Shown: positions 29,981 through 42,765 of the stretch, in pieces
Layout of the letters: every line of letters begins with the position of its first letter
How positions within the stretch are numbered: the first letter of the stretch is position 1
NCBI GenBank assembly: GCA_000827325.1
Contig: KN832871.1
Coordinates: 2,976,001-3,040,000, forward strand
Source of the DNA: Oidiodendron maius Zn
Lineage: Eukaryota > Ascomycota > Leotiomycetes > Myxotrichaceae
DNA: 64,000 nt
Reading direction: 5' to 3'
Notes under the pieces: model-generated
Seen by the model: the letters and a program-made list of their open reading frames with translations, nothing else
Databases searched by the model: none
What the model was told of the DNA's origin: nothing
Program-made: the position numbers and the translations under genes

Positions 29981-31558
29981 ATGGGCCTACCGTGAGTGTT
30001 CCAGCCCAACTCCTCATCGCCTTGCCAGGCTATAGAATATTAATAACGCTGGACAGGATCTTCGTGGTTCCCACCGAGCCTGATGTAGCGATCAAAGCCG
30101 CTGAGAAGGCTGCGTCGGCCTCGCGATCTGCGATACGGCGCCAACGAGCGGTTCGTCGGTCCCAAGCGCCTGTGTCCGTCGAGAATATCAGAAGGCGGAT
30201 GCAGGGCATTGTCACGGACTCCAATTCTGACCGCTACGAGATCTGGGAGAACGCGGCGCGTGATCAGAGGCCCTCGCCGCGCCGCGCCGATGAGCTGTCC
30301 AGCGCGTCTCATGCCCGAGGCGCTCGCGGCCTCGAGGAGGAGAGGATGAGGCTGCGCGACTCCATCAGCTTCGAGCGCCAACATCCACCGAACGTGGTGA
30401 TTGATGGCCCGTTGATGCCTCCAGCACCTGAGCCTAGGGACTATACGACTACTGAAATGCGCCGCCGAGATATACAGCACCTGCTGGAAGTGAGGAGAGA
30501 TCTACGAAGGATAGCGCGCAGGCGACCTGCGCCCACGCCTCCATATACGGATACTGATCTTGCGTTGATGGCGCGGATGGGCACGGAGTCCCCTCGTGCT
30601 TCGTCAGGCACACCTGCGCGCTCCCCTCGGCTTACGCTGGGGGAGCTGGAGACTACTGTGACATTCGGCGGGAGACTTGCACCCGAGACATCGAGCTCTA
30701 CTGCGCCAGAGCCGCCCAGGCTTGCACGATCGCCCTCTGGCCGACCTAGAGCCCAGGAAACGGAGATCCAGGAGAACCAGGAGACTTCAGCTGCTGATGG
30801 GGCAGGCGCTCCAGCCGGCGACATCACTGAGGCTAATGTAAGTCCAAAAGAATACGGTCTCTATACGTACCCCATATTCTTCTGTAGTGGAGATGCCAGC
30901 CATTTTGTCCAGATAATCGAATCGTTGCTAACTGAGTATCTAGAGACGGGCCAGAGCCGACATATCGGAGAGATTTCGCATCCTCAACCGAGTCTCCAAC
31001 CACATTGAGCGGTCTCACCGTTTCCTTCGCCAGCAGCGTCTTGATGGACTCGGAGACCGGGACCGGAGCTTGAGCCCGGATGGAGGGGCTGCCGCATGGG
31101 AAACCCTTCTCTCGAGTATCGCGCCTGATCCACAGCCGCCCAGTGCAGGGTCGTCGTTTGCCTCAACATCGGCAGCAGCTGCAGCAGCTGCAGCAGCCTC
31201 CTCGTCTGCCAATTCCGGCACCTCTACTTCGACACCTTTGTCAAGTTTTGGAAGGACCGATGAGGTCCCACCTTTGCAGGACTGTGATATTTCTGACTCA
31301 GCCTTGAATTCTGACGAGGAGGATGACATGCAGATACTGCATCATATCATCCGGACGAGCGCGGATCGCCAACCGTGGAGGACATCCTGGGCAGACGTTG
31401 CGGCAGCGCGAGCAGACCGCGTTGCGCAGATTAGCAGCACGGAGGATACGGAGCATCTGGGAGGAATGCAACGGATTATTTCGCGTCTTGCAGAGCGAGA
31501 CGACATCCCCGAAGAGTGGTGGAGAGTGGCCGGGCTACGACGGGAGCCCGCGAGCTGA
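29981..31558 (+). CDS. Conserved-looking Arg-rich fungal protein of unknown function
   Basis: The model has three exons (29981-29991, 30057-30837, 30944-31558) and 468 aa. The first exon carries only MGLP and joins IFVVPTEPDVAIKAAEKAAS; the second intron has a GCTAAC branch site. The N-terminal 200 residues are Arg-rich and helical (SRSAIRRQRAVRRSQAP, EMRRRDIQHLLEVRRDLRRI). The middle is Ser/Pro/Thr-rich, then DISERFRILNRVSNHIERSH forms a helix. An Ala run encoded by GCA/GCT triplets lies near 31167-31198. The C-terminus is compact: MQILHHIIRTSADRQPWRTS, ISRLAERDDIPEEWWRVAG. These Trp-rich ends look like a real conserved motif, but I do not recognise the family. It is divergent from fol3. Confidence 0.75.
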
Positions 31559-32616
31559 AAAAGGGTCGAGAGGGACGGGATGGCAAAGTGGGTGGGGACA
31601 AAAAGTCAGCCAACAAAGGCATTGTGATACCACATTTTTGTACCATATACTCTGGGCTTTTTTTTTCTTTTCTTTTTTTTTAAGTCGCCGATGCAACTCG
31701 CACTGAACCAGGCGTGGTTTTTCTGGGTTGCTCAGAAACAGGATCAATTGCTGGGCGTGGGGGTTGGGGCGTTTCTGGTGATAATGGCTTACAATGGAGC
31801 AGTGGTAGCCTTCCAATTTATGCATTACATGCACTTCGAAATGAGCACGCAATGGCAGCTGCAGCGTCAGGGATCGAGGCTGACTGCAATAAGGAGCGGA
31901 GTGTAGGTACGCTGCACTCGAGAATGGTCTTTTGTAGGTGCCCGAGGAGCCCGAAGAGACCGGGGCTGCCTAATGAAGTAAAAGCGAGCCCTCCGCCAGC
32001 AGCTCAGATGAAACCGCATTTTCTTAATAGGCACTCCCCATTCCAGATACACGCGGACTGGCTTAGCCGTGGGAGAGAATCCGCAAGAGTAATTTCGTGT
32101 GGTGAAACCGAACCCTTCCAGACCCAATTCAAGCCCAATCGTCTTCCTCGGTTGATTTGTCTGTCCTCCTCAGCCTTACATGCACGCCAATCCATGCCGC
32201 TGCTTGTTTGTCGCCTGCGGCCACTGCTAATTTCCTACGCTCGCTCGCGGCCCGCGACTTCTTGATTCTCAGTTCGTGAGAGGACACGCCGATTGAGACA
32301 CCTTGCTGTAGTAGAGAAGACGGCCGTCCGAGACATTGCTTTGAGAGTTTCGCTCGATCCAGCTTCCCACGCGCAAGTGAATGGGTCAGGATCAATACCT
32401 CGCGTGCTGCCGTCGCCCGAATCCGCCTATATACGCAACCTGGACCTTACGTGCTAGAACCCCGCGATACCACGACGTGAAACGAAGCTCCCGGCCCAAG
32501 GAACGCGAGTCTTCATGTTTGGGATGCGACCCTCCGCCTGCCAGAGCACTCGACCTCCTCTCTCGTGCCTCTAGAACGCCGTTCCCAGGCCCCCTTCAGG
32601 AGAAAGGAGAGCGGCA
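31559..32616. promoter_or_regulatory. Intergenic region upstream of sepH
   Basis: About 1.06 kb. It starts with the 3' flank of the previous gene, including a T-rich tract (31658-31681). A short open frame at 31691-31906 encodes a hydrophobic peptide and is discussed as a finding. The rest should hold the sepH promoter and leader. No clear motif. Confidence 0.45.
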
Positions 32617-35600
32617 ATGGTCTCCTATCCTCCCCCGTCCGAACGACAGGGCAATGCAAAGGCTGGGCCTGGAAATAATGGGCAGAGCAGAGCGGAAAAG
32701 ACAACTGGCACCCCGAGGAAGGATCTGAGGGTGGTGAGAGAGAAAGCCGTTCAGGTCCCTGAGCTCAGGGATTACGTGCGTTCTCCTCCCCGGAGGTCGT
32801 TACGCCATATGCTGATACGTGGTTAGGTTCTCGGAGACTCTCTAGGCAAAGGGGCGTTCGGGTCGGTGTACAAGGCTCTCAATCTGGGAACGGGCGAGGC
32901 TGTGGCCATTAAGCAGATTAGACTGGGGGACCTGCCCAAGAGCGAACTACGGATGATAGAGGTATTTTGGACACTGTGGACAGTGAAGTTTTGGTGGCTG
33001 ACACATATATATAGGCAGAAATTGACCTGCTGAAGAACCTCAATGTGAGCATCGGCTACCTGAAACATAAGTAGGAGAGAGCTGCTGACGTCCAACAGCA
33101 TGACAATATCGTCAAGTACCTAGGTTTCGTTAAGTCCGCAGAGTGTTTAAGCATTATATTGGAGTAAACCTTTCCTCCCCCATGCCATCCAGTCTCTTTA
33201 CTCACTGTCTTAGGTACTGCGAGAACGGTTCGTTGCATTCGATATGCAAAAGCTATGGCAAGTTCCCGGAGAACCTCGTGGGCATCTATATGACCCAAGT
33301 CCTTCATGGCCTGCAGTTTCTCCACGACCAAGGAGTTATCCATCGAGACATAAAGGGCGCAAATATCCTCACGACGAAGGATGGGAAGGTTAAGCTTGCC
33401 GATTTCGGTGTGTCTACGAGCACTCTTGCTGGAGCTGATAAAGAGGCACAAGTTGTTGGAACTCCCTACTGGATGGCGCCAGAGATCATTCAGTTATCTG
33501 GGGCTACATCGGCATCTGATATCTGGAGTTTGGGGTGTACGGTTATAGAGCTACTGGAAGGGAAGCCACCATATCACAAGTTGGCCCCTATGCCGGCACT
33601 CTTTGCTATTGTCAATGATGACCACCCGCCGTTACCAGAAGGAGTATCGCCGGTAAGTTCCAGCTTCGAAATTCTATCATCAAAATCTAACCTATCCTAG
33701 GCCTGTCGTGATTTTCTCATCCAATGCTTTCAAAAGGATCCAAATCTGAGAGTGTCTGCTCGCAAACTTCTCAGGCATGCGTGGATAGTAGGCTCCAGAC
33801 GATCTGATGCCCCCATTCCAAAGCCGCCAGCCAATTTCAGTGAAGCTGTCGAGGAGGTCAAGCAGTGGAATGAGGCTCTGAAATCGCCGAATGGTGCGGG
33901 ATCGTTCCGTGCTTCTACACGTTCAAATATCGCAAGCCCAATGCCTCCCAGACGAGAGCAGCCCCTGCGTAGCGTACATAACGACCAGCAGAGTGTTGGC
34001 TTACTCACCCCAGCTAAAGGCCCGCTCTCTTTGGTAAAGCCTAAACACGCTGCTGAGGCATTTCGGTCTCCAGAAAGCATAGGTATGAAATATTTACTCC
34101 CTTGCGTGAGGAATGCTAACAGTTGTAGGCGACGATAATTGGGATGATGACTTCGCTACAGCTATATCGCCAAGTGCACTCCATCTTCCGCAATTCAAAC
34201 CCCAGGACAACTTTGGGGGCATGCTATCTTCAGATCGCCTCAAGGCTTTTGCATCTTTTGAGATGGCTAACGAAGAAAATGAGGACAATTGGGACGACAA
34301 CTTCGAAGGGGACCTTACGACTATCAAGGGGCCCAAGAAGAATGTTGAGCAAGACAACCTTGACCTTGAGACCATTCGGCCATATCGAGTGAAACCAACC
34401 GTGATCACGCAGAACATCACCCCTGCTGTGGCACCAAAGAAGATTGGAAGAAAATCGTCGTACAGCGCCCCTCCACGGGCAAAGTTAGCGTCCAAAACTC
34501 AAGCCGAGGCGAAATTCGTTTTGCCATCGCGACCGGCGAACTTGTATCGCGAGCAGTCGGTCGAAGACTATTCGGATCTATTCGTTGATACTGACAGTGT
34601 CTTCAATCGGCGGCTTAACCTTGTCAAGGTCTGGAATCAATTTCTGCTCATAAGTATTGAAGCTAATTTACTTCATAATAGGATGATGCCCTTTCACCAA
34701 AGTTATTTCATCCTTCAGATCTGACACGTAGCGCACAGTCGCCTGTCAACGGCCACGGAAGCGTAAGGAGAAATGTGTTACCTCGGGCTAGCATTCCCGA
34801 CCAGTCTGTGCGGCGAAGTAGATCCTCTGTAGAGATACAACGCTATGCAGAAGATGAAGATGATGAAGACTTCTCAGATATTTTTGGTAATGACGATGCC
34901 AGCTTTGCTGATAAGGACGAAAGCGATCGTGGTTCTGAAGATGGGGTAGGGGCTCTCATGCTGCACTCTAAACTTTCAAATAATTCTTGGCTTGGTGATG
35001 AAGATGACGAGGATGATCCTTTTGCATCGCTGGAGCAAGGATTTGATGAAATGGATTTGCAGGCCAATATTGCTAGAGACAAGCATGCCCGGCTCTGTAC
35101 CTTGGTAGAGGGCCTGGTGAGCTCGTTAAAGGTCAGAGAAGAGGAAGATGTACTGGAGGATCTCTCTGCGCAACTGGTATGTGTCTACACTTTTATGAAT
35201 GGTGCTATGGAGCTAATTTGTGAAGCTTGACGTTCTATTCGAGTCCGAAGAAGCAAAGGGTCTTATCATTAGTGCTCACGGCATGCTCCCAATTCTTGAG
35301 ATTCTCGAGCCCTGTACCGTTAAGAGCCGCCACACTACAATATTACGGTTATTGAAGGTGGTCAACACTGTGAGCTATTCGTCTAAGCGTGTCTACTTAT
35401 GTTACTAACTGCTGCAAGATTATATTGAACGATGTTGAGATACAAGAAAATCTATGCTTCGTTGGAGGTATCCCGATCATCACAAAGTTTGCCGCTAAGC
35501 AATATTCCAATGAAATTAGGCTGGAGGCTGCGGCTTTTGTTCGCCAGATGTATCAAACATCAACGCTGACACTTCAAATGTTTGTCAGCGCTGGTGGGCT

Positions 35601-37411
35601 TAATGTGCTAGTTGAGTTCTTGGATGAGGATTATGATGAGACGAGAGATCTGGTCCTTATTGGTGTTAATGGCATCTGGAATGTGTTTGAACTTCAGGTT
35701 TGGAATCTTGCGTGATTGATCTTTCAAATGTGCTAACATTCAATAGGGACCGACACCAAAGAACGACTTTTGCCGAATCTTCTCTCGCAGCAAAATCCTA
35801 TCTCCGCTGGTTCTTGTCTTGGATCGCGTACTAGATGAGGAAAAGGACGAGCTTTCCGAACTGGTCGAGGGGCGTATTGTTAATATCTTCTACCTCTTCT
35901 CACAAGCAGAGAACTACGTGAAGGAGGTTGTTGCGGACCGTGTTGTGCTGAAACGTACGTTATCTAGTTATCCGTAAGAGATAATATTGACGGATTCTAG
36001 GCGTCCTTAAAAATCTGAATCGTATGACGCCGGCACATCAGATTACGATGCTCAAGTTCATCAAAAATTTGTCTATGTTGTCAACGACCTTGGATAGCCT
36101 GCATTCCGCGAATGCCATTGAGCTCCTCATCGATCTGCTTAATTCCAACATGAAGAAGTCGCAGACACACTTCCGCGAGATCTCAAACCAAGTCTTGAAC
36201 ACAATGTATAACTTGTGCCGGCTGAGCAAGGTGCGACAAGAAGATGCCGCTACAAACGGCATAATTCCACTACTGCAGCGCATCATGAAAACGAAACGGC
36301 CACCGAAGGAGTTCGCCCTCCCTATTCTGTGCGATATGGCGCATTCTGGCAAGGTTGCTAGAAAGTATCTCTGGCAGAACAAAGGCCTACAGTTTTACGT
36401 ATCCCTCCTAGAGGACCAATATTGGCAGGTTACCGCTCTGGACGCTATTTTCATATGGTAAGAATAGCAAATCTCTCCTAGGAATCTTACTAAAACGTGT
36501 CCAGGCTTCAGGAGGAAACTGCCAAGGTCGAAAAATGCCTGCTCGAAGGTAAATTTACAGAGGCAATTGTCCAGTGCTTCAATGCACTCAAAGTTGGTGC
36601 CTTTGATTACAACCTTCTGGAGCCTCTGCAGAAGCTCCTGAGATTGAGCTCGCCAGTTGCAGCCTCGCTGGCTAGGCCGGATATGTTTGCTGGAATCCTT
36701 CAGAAACTCAACCATAAGAAAGCCGTGGTACGCTTGAACCTCCTACGTATCGTCCGTAGTATCTGCGACCCGAGTGAGGAATTGTCAGATGGCGTCAGGA
36801 GTCATGGTCTCTTTGAGGCTATCCATAGTCTTGCCGAGAATGATAACGCGGTATTGGTACGAAATATGGCCAGCGAACTTGTGAAGTATGATCTCGAAAA
36901 GGAGCAGGAAAGTGGAAGTGGCGGACGGTCAAGGCCTGGCCCGATGTCGAGACGCAAGAGCTCATTCACACCCCCATCGTTGCACCAGAGCATATCGGCA
37001 CCGATGACCCCGACTCATGCTAGAGTATCCGCGGCATCGGCGTTTATTGATGGCAGTGTAACTCCTAGAAGGAAGCCGGCTGCACGTAATGGGGACGCGA
37101 TCCTATACCGGCCAAGCAGCCGGGACGGCTCGCAAGTGGTTGCACGGAAAACTAGTGCAGACCATACGGTTTCTGCGTCAGCTAGTAAGAGTCGCCTTCC
37201 AAGAACATCCATACTTCGCCCAACACGCTCATCGATGGCTGCTCCCGGGCTTAGGGAACGGGATGAGCCGGCATCTCTGCAGAGAGAAAGTGGAACGAGG
37301 ATGAGGGAGCAATCGAAATCATCTGCATCGCCAGCGCCAGGTGGAACGGCTCCGCAAATAAACCCTAGGCGGAGAACGCGACAGCCAAGCGGGGAGATTA
37401 AATGGTCGTGA
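32617..37411 (+). CDS. sepH: Septation-initiation kinase SepH / Cdc7 type (STE-like Ser/Thr kinase)
   Basis: The model has thirteen exons: 32617-32775, 32827-32961, 33015-33044, 33099-33163, 33214-33652, 33701-34082, 34129-34628, 34682-35176, 35226-35369, 35419-35697, 35747-35954, 36001-36457, 36505-37411. It encodes 1399 aa, near the size of Aspergillus SepH. The kinase domain (about 54-310) has [25 protein letters not shown] (about 174), ADFGVS (about 192) and [11 protein letters not shown] linker with [13 protein letters not shown] and [12 protein letters not shown], then an acidic stretch, leads into an ARM/HEAT-like helical region (about 750-1200). The tail is Ser/Arg/Pro-rich with [12 protein letters not shown]-type phosphosites. 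In the SIN pathway Cdc7/SepH binds the Spg1 GTPase at spindle poles and triggers septation. All junctions keep frame. Confidence 0.94.
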
Positions 37412-37828
37412 TGTGATAATGAGTAGAACAAATATTTTCTTTTCACGAGACGATGGACGAAACGAGTCTTTCCCTCTTTTTTGCTTTTGCATTTTCATGG
37501 TGCGCGGTGGGTATAGGTCGTCATGCATAGCTTGCGAGGGGCGGGTTCGTAGGTCTAAAGGCATGGGCTATGTAATCAATACACATTGGTTTTTCGATCC
37601 TCTTGGAGGTATTCGATTCAAATTAAGTGTGGTTTTACCTGTTGATAAGTGATCTGAGATGAAGTGTGCCAATGTATGCTATGATATCTTCAAGACCCCC
37701 AAAGAAGATAAGTTCGCCCAGTAATATATTTTAACCCGTCTAGGAGTGGGTATGTGTCTACATCTATAGTTACTCCCGCAGAAAATTCTTATATGTACAG
37801 CGCATGTAGTTATACGACTCTAACAAGA
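37412..37828. other. Convergent 3' flanks of sepH and mcp2
   Basis: About 420 bp between convergent stop codons. AT-rich, nothing recognised. Confidence 0.4.
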
Positions 37829-39658
37829 TCAGGACATCCCAACGACTCTCTTCAATCCGAGCCAGAGCTCAAACATTTCTAGTTTAGCCTCGACCCTGAC
37901 ATAATTTAACCACGCCCCCAACAATCCGAGCATGTTCCTCGGCCACAGGAAACTTCCCTGGTCTCTCAACTCCTCGAGCTGCTCCTCGAACACTGTTCGC
38001 GAGCAGTACCTGGCTAGGATCAGGAACGTCCTCACCGGCCCCTGCCGCGTGTGCAGATTCTCATCCAAACTCCGCGTTAGGTCGTTCGTCTTCAAGATTA
38101 GTAGGATGATGCGAGGGACATGTGCCAGGAGCTGGACGAGCTGCTGGAGCATGCCGTCGCCCAGTGCATCATTGATATGCCTCTTCTCCTCATCCGAGCG
38201 CGCAATGGCGATGGATTTGGTCAGCACGGTGTAATCGCGCCCTGTAATGGCTGAGGCGAAAAGGGGGAACTGCTCGTCACTCACGCCGGCGACTTCTTTG
38301 GCGTACTTGCGCATGCGAGGCTCGTCCGCGTCGATGACTGCCAGCCAAAGCTTGGCGTATGAGCGACGCAGTGATTGTGGGATGTCGCGGTACAGTCCGT
38401 GGTCGTAGAGGATCACGTCGAAGTTGCAGCCACGCCGGTGTGGGTTCTTGCGGATGGCGATGTTGCCGCCGTGAGGGTCGCAGTGCAAGGGGGCGCCTGT
38501 CCCGAATATCATCTCGTTGAAGATGCGTGCCAGCGCAGCGGAGACCTCGTCTCGGTCGATGCCATTCGAGTCAAGAAAGTCGAGGTCGTCGAGACGGTGC
38601 CCAGAGACGTTCTCCATGACTAGGATCCGTTTCTTCGCCCACATAACACTGGGAATCACCACTGGTATTCCAGGGATGTGGGAGAAATATTCCTGCGCCC
38701 GGCGGGCATTCTCTCCTTCAAGAGAGAAGTCGAGTTCCTGGGGCAGAGACAGTTCCATCTCATTAGAAAGCCACTCGAGATCATACTCGGGGAAGAATCT
38801 TTTCAGCGTTGAAAAGGTGAAGCGGGTAAGACCCAAGTCGAGGTTTATCCACTCGGCCAATGCTGGATGCTGAACTTTCACCGCTGCTCTTTGACCCGTC
38901 GCCTTGACAGTTGCCAGATGGACCTGTGCCAATGACGCCGCACCTATGGGTTCGTGATCAAACTCAGAGAAGAAATCAGACAAAGGCTTGCCCGTGTCCT
39001 TCATGAACATCTCCTCTATGGATTCAAAAGACGACACAGGACATTTGTCCTGGAGGGGAATGAAGGTTCTCGTCCATTCTAGTGGTAGGAGGTAGTTCAT
39101 AGCGCTCTAAGCCAGTTGTTAGCCAACGCCCTTTAAGATGAAACATGGCATTCCACCATACCAGGTGCTGTCCAAGTTTTATGAATACACTCCCATTCTT
39201 TTCCAGCACTCTCAGTGTCCGGTTTGCGCATCTCTGGTGGCAAGCTTTTAACGCCCGAGCCTGCTCCTCTGGATCATCTGTCTTCTCGTTCTGGTTCAAC
39301 GTAACACGATAACTGCAGAACAAGAACGTCAGAGCGATGGCCCACTCAAATCAGCGGCGAGACCTTACTCATTTATACAAACAGCCAATGTGCCCATCAC
39401 CCTTCCCGATCGTTGCACGCCCAGATACGCATGCTTCACCTCATCCGTAAACACGATCGCGCCCACGCCCAATGCTGTACCTGTAGCAGCAAGAAAGACC
39501 CACCCTACCCTCTTCGGCCTGGGCATCTCGATCGTCCGACTGGAGTAATGCCTTGCCTGTCTTAAAACCTTCGAACCGACTCTCGCGTGATGCATGCATT
39601 GTCGACATGTCCACGGGCTGGACCGCCCCAGTGCCGCTGCGACATTGAACCCTTTCAT
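37829..39658 (-). CDS. mcp2: Mitochondrial ABC1/ADCK-family atypical kinase, Mcp2-like
   Basis: The model has three exons (39658-39369, 39312-39162, 39106-37829) and 572 aa. The N-terminus is a basic presequence (GRSSPWTCRQCMHHARVGSK) followed by one membrane segment (VGWVFLAATGTALGVGAIVF). The ABC1-specific KxGQ motif is FIKLGQHL, the Ala-rich loop is GAASLAQVH, the catalytic Asp is in HCDPHGGN, and the metal-binding motif is YDHGLY in place of canonical DFG. The YDHGLYRDI form is typical of the ADCK1/Mcp2 group rather than Coq8. Yeast Mcp2 is an inner-membrane protein tied to mitochondrial lipid homeostasis and ER-mitochondria contact defects. It is divergent from the small membrane-protein gene at 39913. 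Confidence 0.9.
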
Positions 39659-39912
39659 GTTTCCCTAGTAAATCACGACCCCCACTGCCTGGGAGATTGG
39701 TATTCAGAAGATCGACATCCGGCGTGGTCGCTGAACATCCGCCAGGGAAGATGTTTTTTGTATTGCCTCTTGCTGTGGGAAAAATGTTGCGGAGCCTCGG
39801 CGATGATGTCGGAAGCCCAAATCCCTGTCGCGATCGCATGATCTCTCACCGGGCAGAGACGACCACCAACGCTCCAACCACCGCCACGAAGATGTGAGGA
39901 ACCGCGGCGAAC

Positions 39913-40284
39913 ATGGCACGGAAATACAATGTCAACTCAAGGGTAGATCAATGCTCTTGCGCTGTCCTGGGAAGAAGGAGTTTGCTGACCTAAATCCAGA
40001 CGATTATGGCGCCTTTGGCGGCCTTTACAATGGCAGGCCTGCTGTTTGTCTACTCCAGGTCAAGCATTCAAGCGGCAAAACGGAACGCGCAGAGACATCG
40101 CGAAGCCGATGGAGGCCAGATCAATTGGTACAACGAGAACCTGAGGCGCCATGGTCAGTTGGCGCCGCCGGATGCGCAGATGCCTCTCGGTCATAAAGCC
40201 CGCGACGCAGTCTCGAGAACAGAGACGACAGGGGAGGTTGAGAAGATTATTAGGGAACGCGCTGGGAAAGGGAGGAGCTCTTGA
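39913..40284 (+). CDS. Small conserved single-pass membrane protein of unknown function
   Basis: The model has two exons (39913-39942, 40000-40284) and 104 aa. The first exon gives MARKYNVNSR, joined to TIMAPLAAFTMAGLLFVYSR. A single hydrophobic segment (about residues 12-27) is followed by a basic, Gln/His-rich soluble tail (AKRNAQRHREADGGQINWYN, LRRHGQLAPPDAQ). The basic start plus one N-terminal membrane segment suggests a mitochondrial inner membrane or ER tail facing one side. The pattern NWYNENLRRHG feels familiar from fungal hypothetical proteins, but no function is known to me. It is divergent from mcp2, with 254 bp between starts. Confidence 0.72.
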
Positions 40285-40794
40285 TACGAAGCTCTGTCTC
40301 GCTGATACCCGGAATTTTTGCATTGAAAGGAGTTTAGGCGTAGAGGAAGGGTCCTATCGACTATCTTGGGCTTATTCGTCCTAGTGGTATGAGCTGCCAC
40401 TCATATACAAGCAGTATCATCACCAATGAGCTCAGAATAAAGATTGTGAGAAGAATGTGTATTTATATGGCGGAGGTCGTTGTCTATCCTACACGCCCCA
40501 TTCGGGCCGCTCTTAAGCAGGTATCACCCAGCGCCATGAACGGGTGTAATATCATCCCTACCGATAAAAAGCCCAACTGGGTGGCTTCCAAAGTATTTAC
40601 CCCTGGCTAAATCCGAAACCAAACGCCAAACTTGAAATGAAAAGCCGTAGAATGCAATTGGTCACAGCCGTATGCCTTTAATCCATAACCCGACACGCGG
40701 CGCACAGAGCCTCCTGGGAGGAGACGGTTCTATAAACACCATCACCAGAGCCAACACCACACAGGATCAGTGCCTGTAATATCCCACCGATTAA
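40285..40794. other. Convergent 3' flanks
   Basis: About 510 bp between convergent stop codons. No feature recognised. Confidence 0.4.
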
Positions 40795-42056
40795 TCACCA
40801 GCCACTAATCGACTTTTCAGTTCCTTCTGCCCTCGCACGGTTAAGACGCCTGATAACAAGTTCGTATGTGATCATGACCGTGGTTGCTGCTGGAACGGCC
40901 CGCATCATATTGGTGCCCATACCAGCGTAGAATGCTCGCCATCCTTCTTCTCTTAGGATGGTCTTGAATGTAGTAATGATGCCTTTATATCGCGGCACAG
41001 CGTTTGAGACCTTGGCGATTATTGCCTGTGATCCATGGGGATTGGAGCCCTCCAACCCGCCTCGGAATGCTGCGTACTCCGAGGATGCAGAGGGAACGGA
41101 TCTCTGCTGTGTTTGCAGTCTGGTGCGAATGACCTCATGGGGATATGTAGCAGAGCTAGCCAGGATTTTGCTAAGCACGCTGGCGGATAGGACTCCCATC
41201 CAATGAGAGCTTGGATCTCCCTCTGCGGTTATGCCCATGCCTTGGCCCGTGAATTTCCGTCTGAGATACTCGTATGCGGGAAACTGCACAGCAACATGAG
41301 TTAGGCCGAGGAGGGCAGGCGTCAGACCAGAGTAGAAGGAGATGATCCCCTCCGTCCTGTACATCTTCCTCGCCGCATCGAAGGTGGATCTGTAATGCCA
41401 GGGGGGCTGAACGCCATTGTTAGAATTGCGGCTGATTTGGGACATCAGTCGAGTTTTGATGACCCATATTGGATTAGTAACCATTGTCGAAGACGCTCCG
41501 GCCACAATCGAGGAGCAGAAATTGACTACGTTCGGGTTGCCTTAACGTAATAGTTAGCTACAATGCACCTCGTCATGGGCTCTTCTAGCCTACCGTGATA
41601 CTGGACGAAGAACTCTTTCGACTTCCCATACACTGTGAACCAAACAGCCCACGTCGGAAGGTAGCCCAGTATGATCGGTCCCAGTCCTCGATACATGCCC
41701 CGGACACCCTCCTCTCTCCAGATTATCTTAGCTGTGCCGAGCATTCCTCGATATACAACGTGTGCAGGGTCATGGCTTGCTCCTTGCCGTCCCTGGAACC
41801 CTCCTTGCGCCTGTAATTTGGTCTTGATCACATCCAGCGGACATGTTACTACGCCCGAGGCGAACCCACCGACAGCTCCGGCTAGGGCGTTGAAGGTTGA
41901 ATCCGATTTCCCGACGCAGAACGCTTCCAGATCTGTGAGGGGCCCATGCTGTACTGCCAATGCTGCGTGCGGGTTTCCGAACTGGGGCGAGGTGGACGTC
42001 GATGGCGAATACTCGTCGGTACCAGTAGAGGATGGCGTGCTGCGTTCATGCGACAT
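40795..42056 (-). CDS. Mitochondrial carrier, probable NAD+ transporter (Yia6/Ndt1 type)
   Basis: The model has two exons (42056-41594, 41540-40795) and 402 aa. Three mitochondrial carrier repeats are visible, each with the Px[D/E]xx[K/R] signature: PLDVIKTKLQAQG, PIWVIKTRLMSQ (Trp in place of the acidic residue) and PHEVIRTRLQTQQ. The PIWVIKTR variant in repeat two, together with YRGLGPIILGYLPTWAVWF and FYSGLTPALLGLTHVAVQF, matches the NAD+/folate/pyrimidine-nucleotide branch of the family, most like yeast Yia6/Yea6. The N-terminal 50 residues are Ser/Thr/Pro-rich. An insert before the last helix pair (SVPSASSEYAAFRGGLEGSN) is a fungal-style extension. Substrate assignment to NAD+ is by recall and should be treated as probable. 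Confidence 0.85.
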
Positions 42057-42765
42057 TGTAATGATGACTGGCTTGGAGGGCGAGCTTCACCGGCCCCGTC
42101 TAAACCACAGACAGAGATCCAGCCGCACGCTGCTCTGCCAGAAAGCAAGCTTCTTGTCGTCGCAGGTCGTGTCCCGGGGGTGCGGGGAATGTCCCACGCA
42201 GCACGCCAGAGACACAGCAACTAGCGATTGTCACAGGCCATTGACAGCTGTCGCACAATCTCAAGTCGTTATCTGAGGAGAAGAGGAGAGGATGGAATAG
42301 TGTTGGTAGAGAGCCCGCTGCCGAGGCGGGTTTGGCGGATGAAAGAATGGATTTCTCGGACACTAGAGGCAAATCACGACGGGCGAGCTTACCAGCCCGA
42401 GATAGATTGTCGCAGTAGTGTACCAGACCAACGTCGACACCGGCAGCGTCGTGTATTCGAGCCTAGGAGGAGGAGGGGTGGTGGGAGATGGATCTGATCT
42501 GAGGCGGTCTGTGGCCGGCTGGACAAGGTTGTGTGAAGGTCAATGTCGGCAAGGCAGCATGCGGTTTGCAGAGTGGGGGGAGATCCCTAGATATTTCTGA
42601 GGATTTGCTGCTGAAAGTTCCGAACGGGGCACGTGAACAATTTGGATGCTGACTCAGCGACGCCAACACCGATTCATTTTCGCGACACCAAAAGGCTGGA
42701 CGACAAGCACCACCGAACCTTGAAAGAGCTTGACACCGCCCAATTGAGTCGACGTCACCACCGCC
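42057..42765. promoter_or_regulatory. Divergent promoter of the NAD carrier and qcr7
   Basis: About 700 bp between two divergent mitochondrial genes. A CACGTG E-box lies at 42630-42635, 131 bp upstream of the qcr7 ATG; this is the core of the Cbf1-type site known upstream of yeast respiratory genes. Shared regulation is possible but unproven. Confidence 0.5.
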
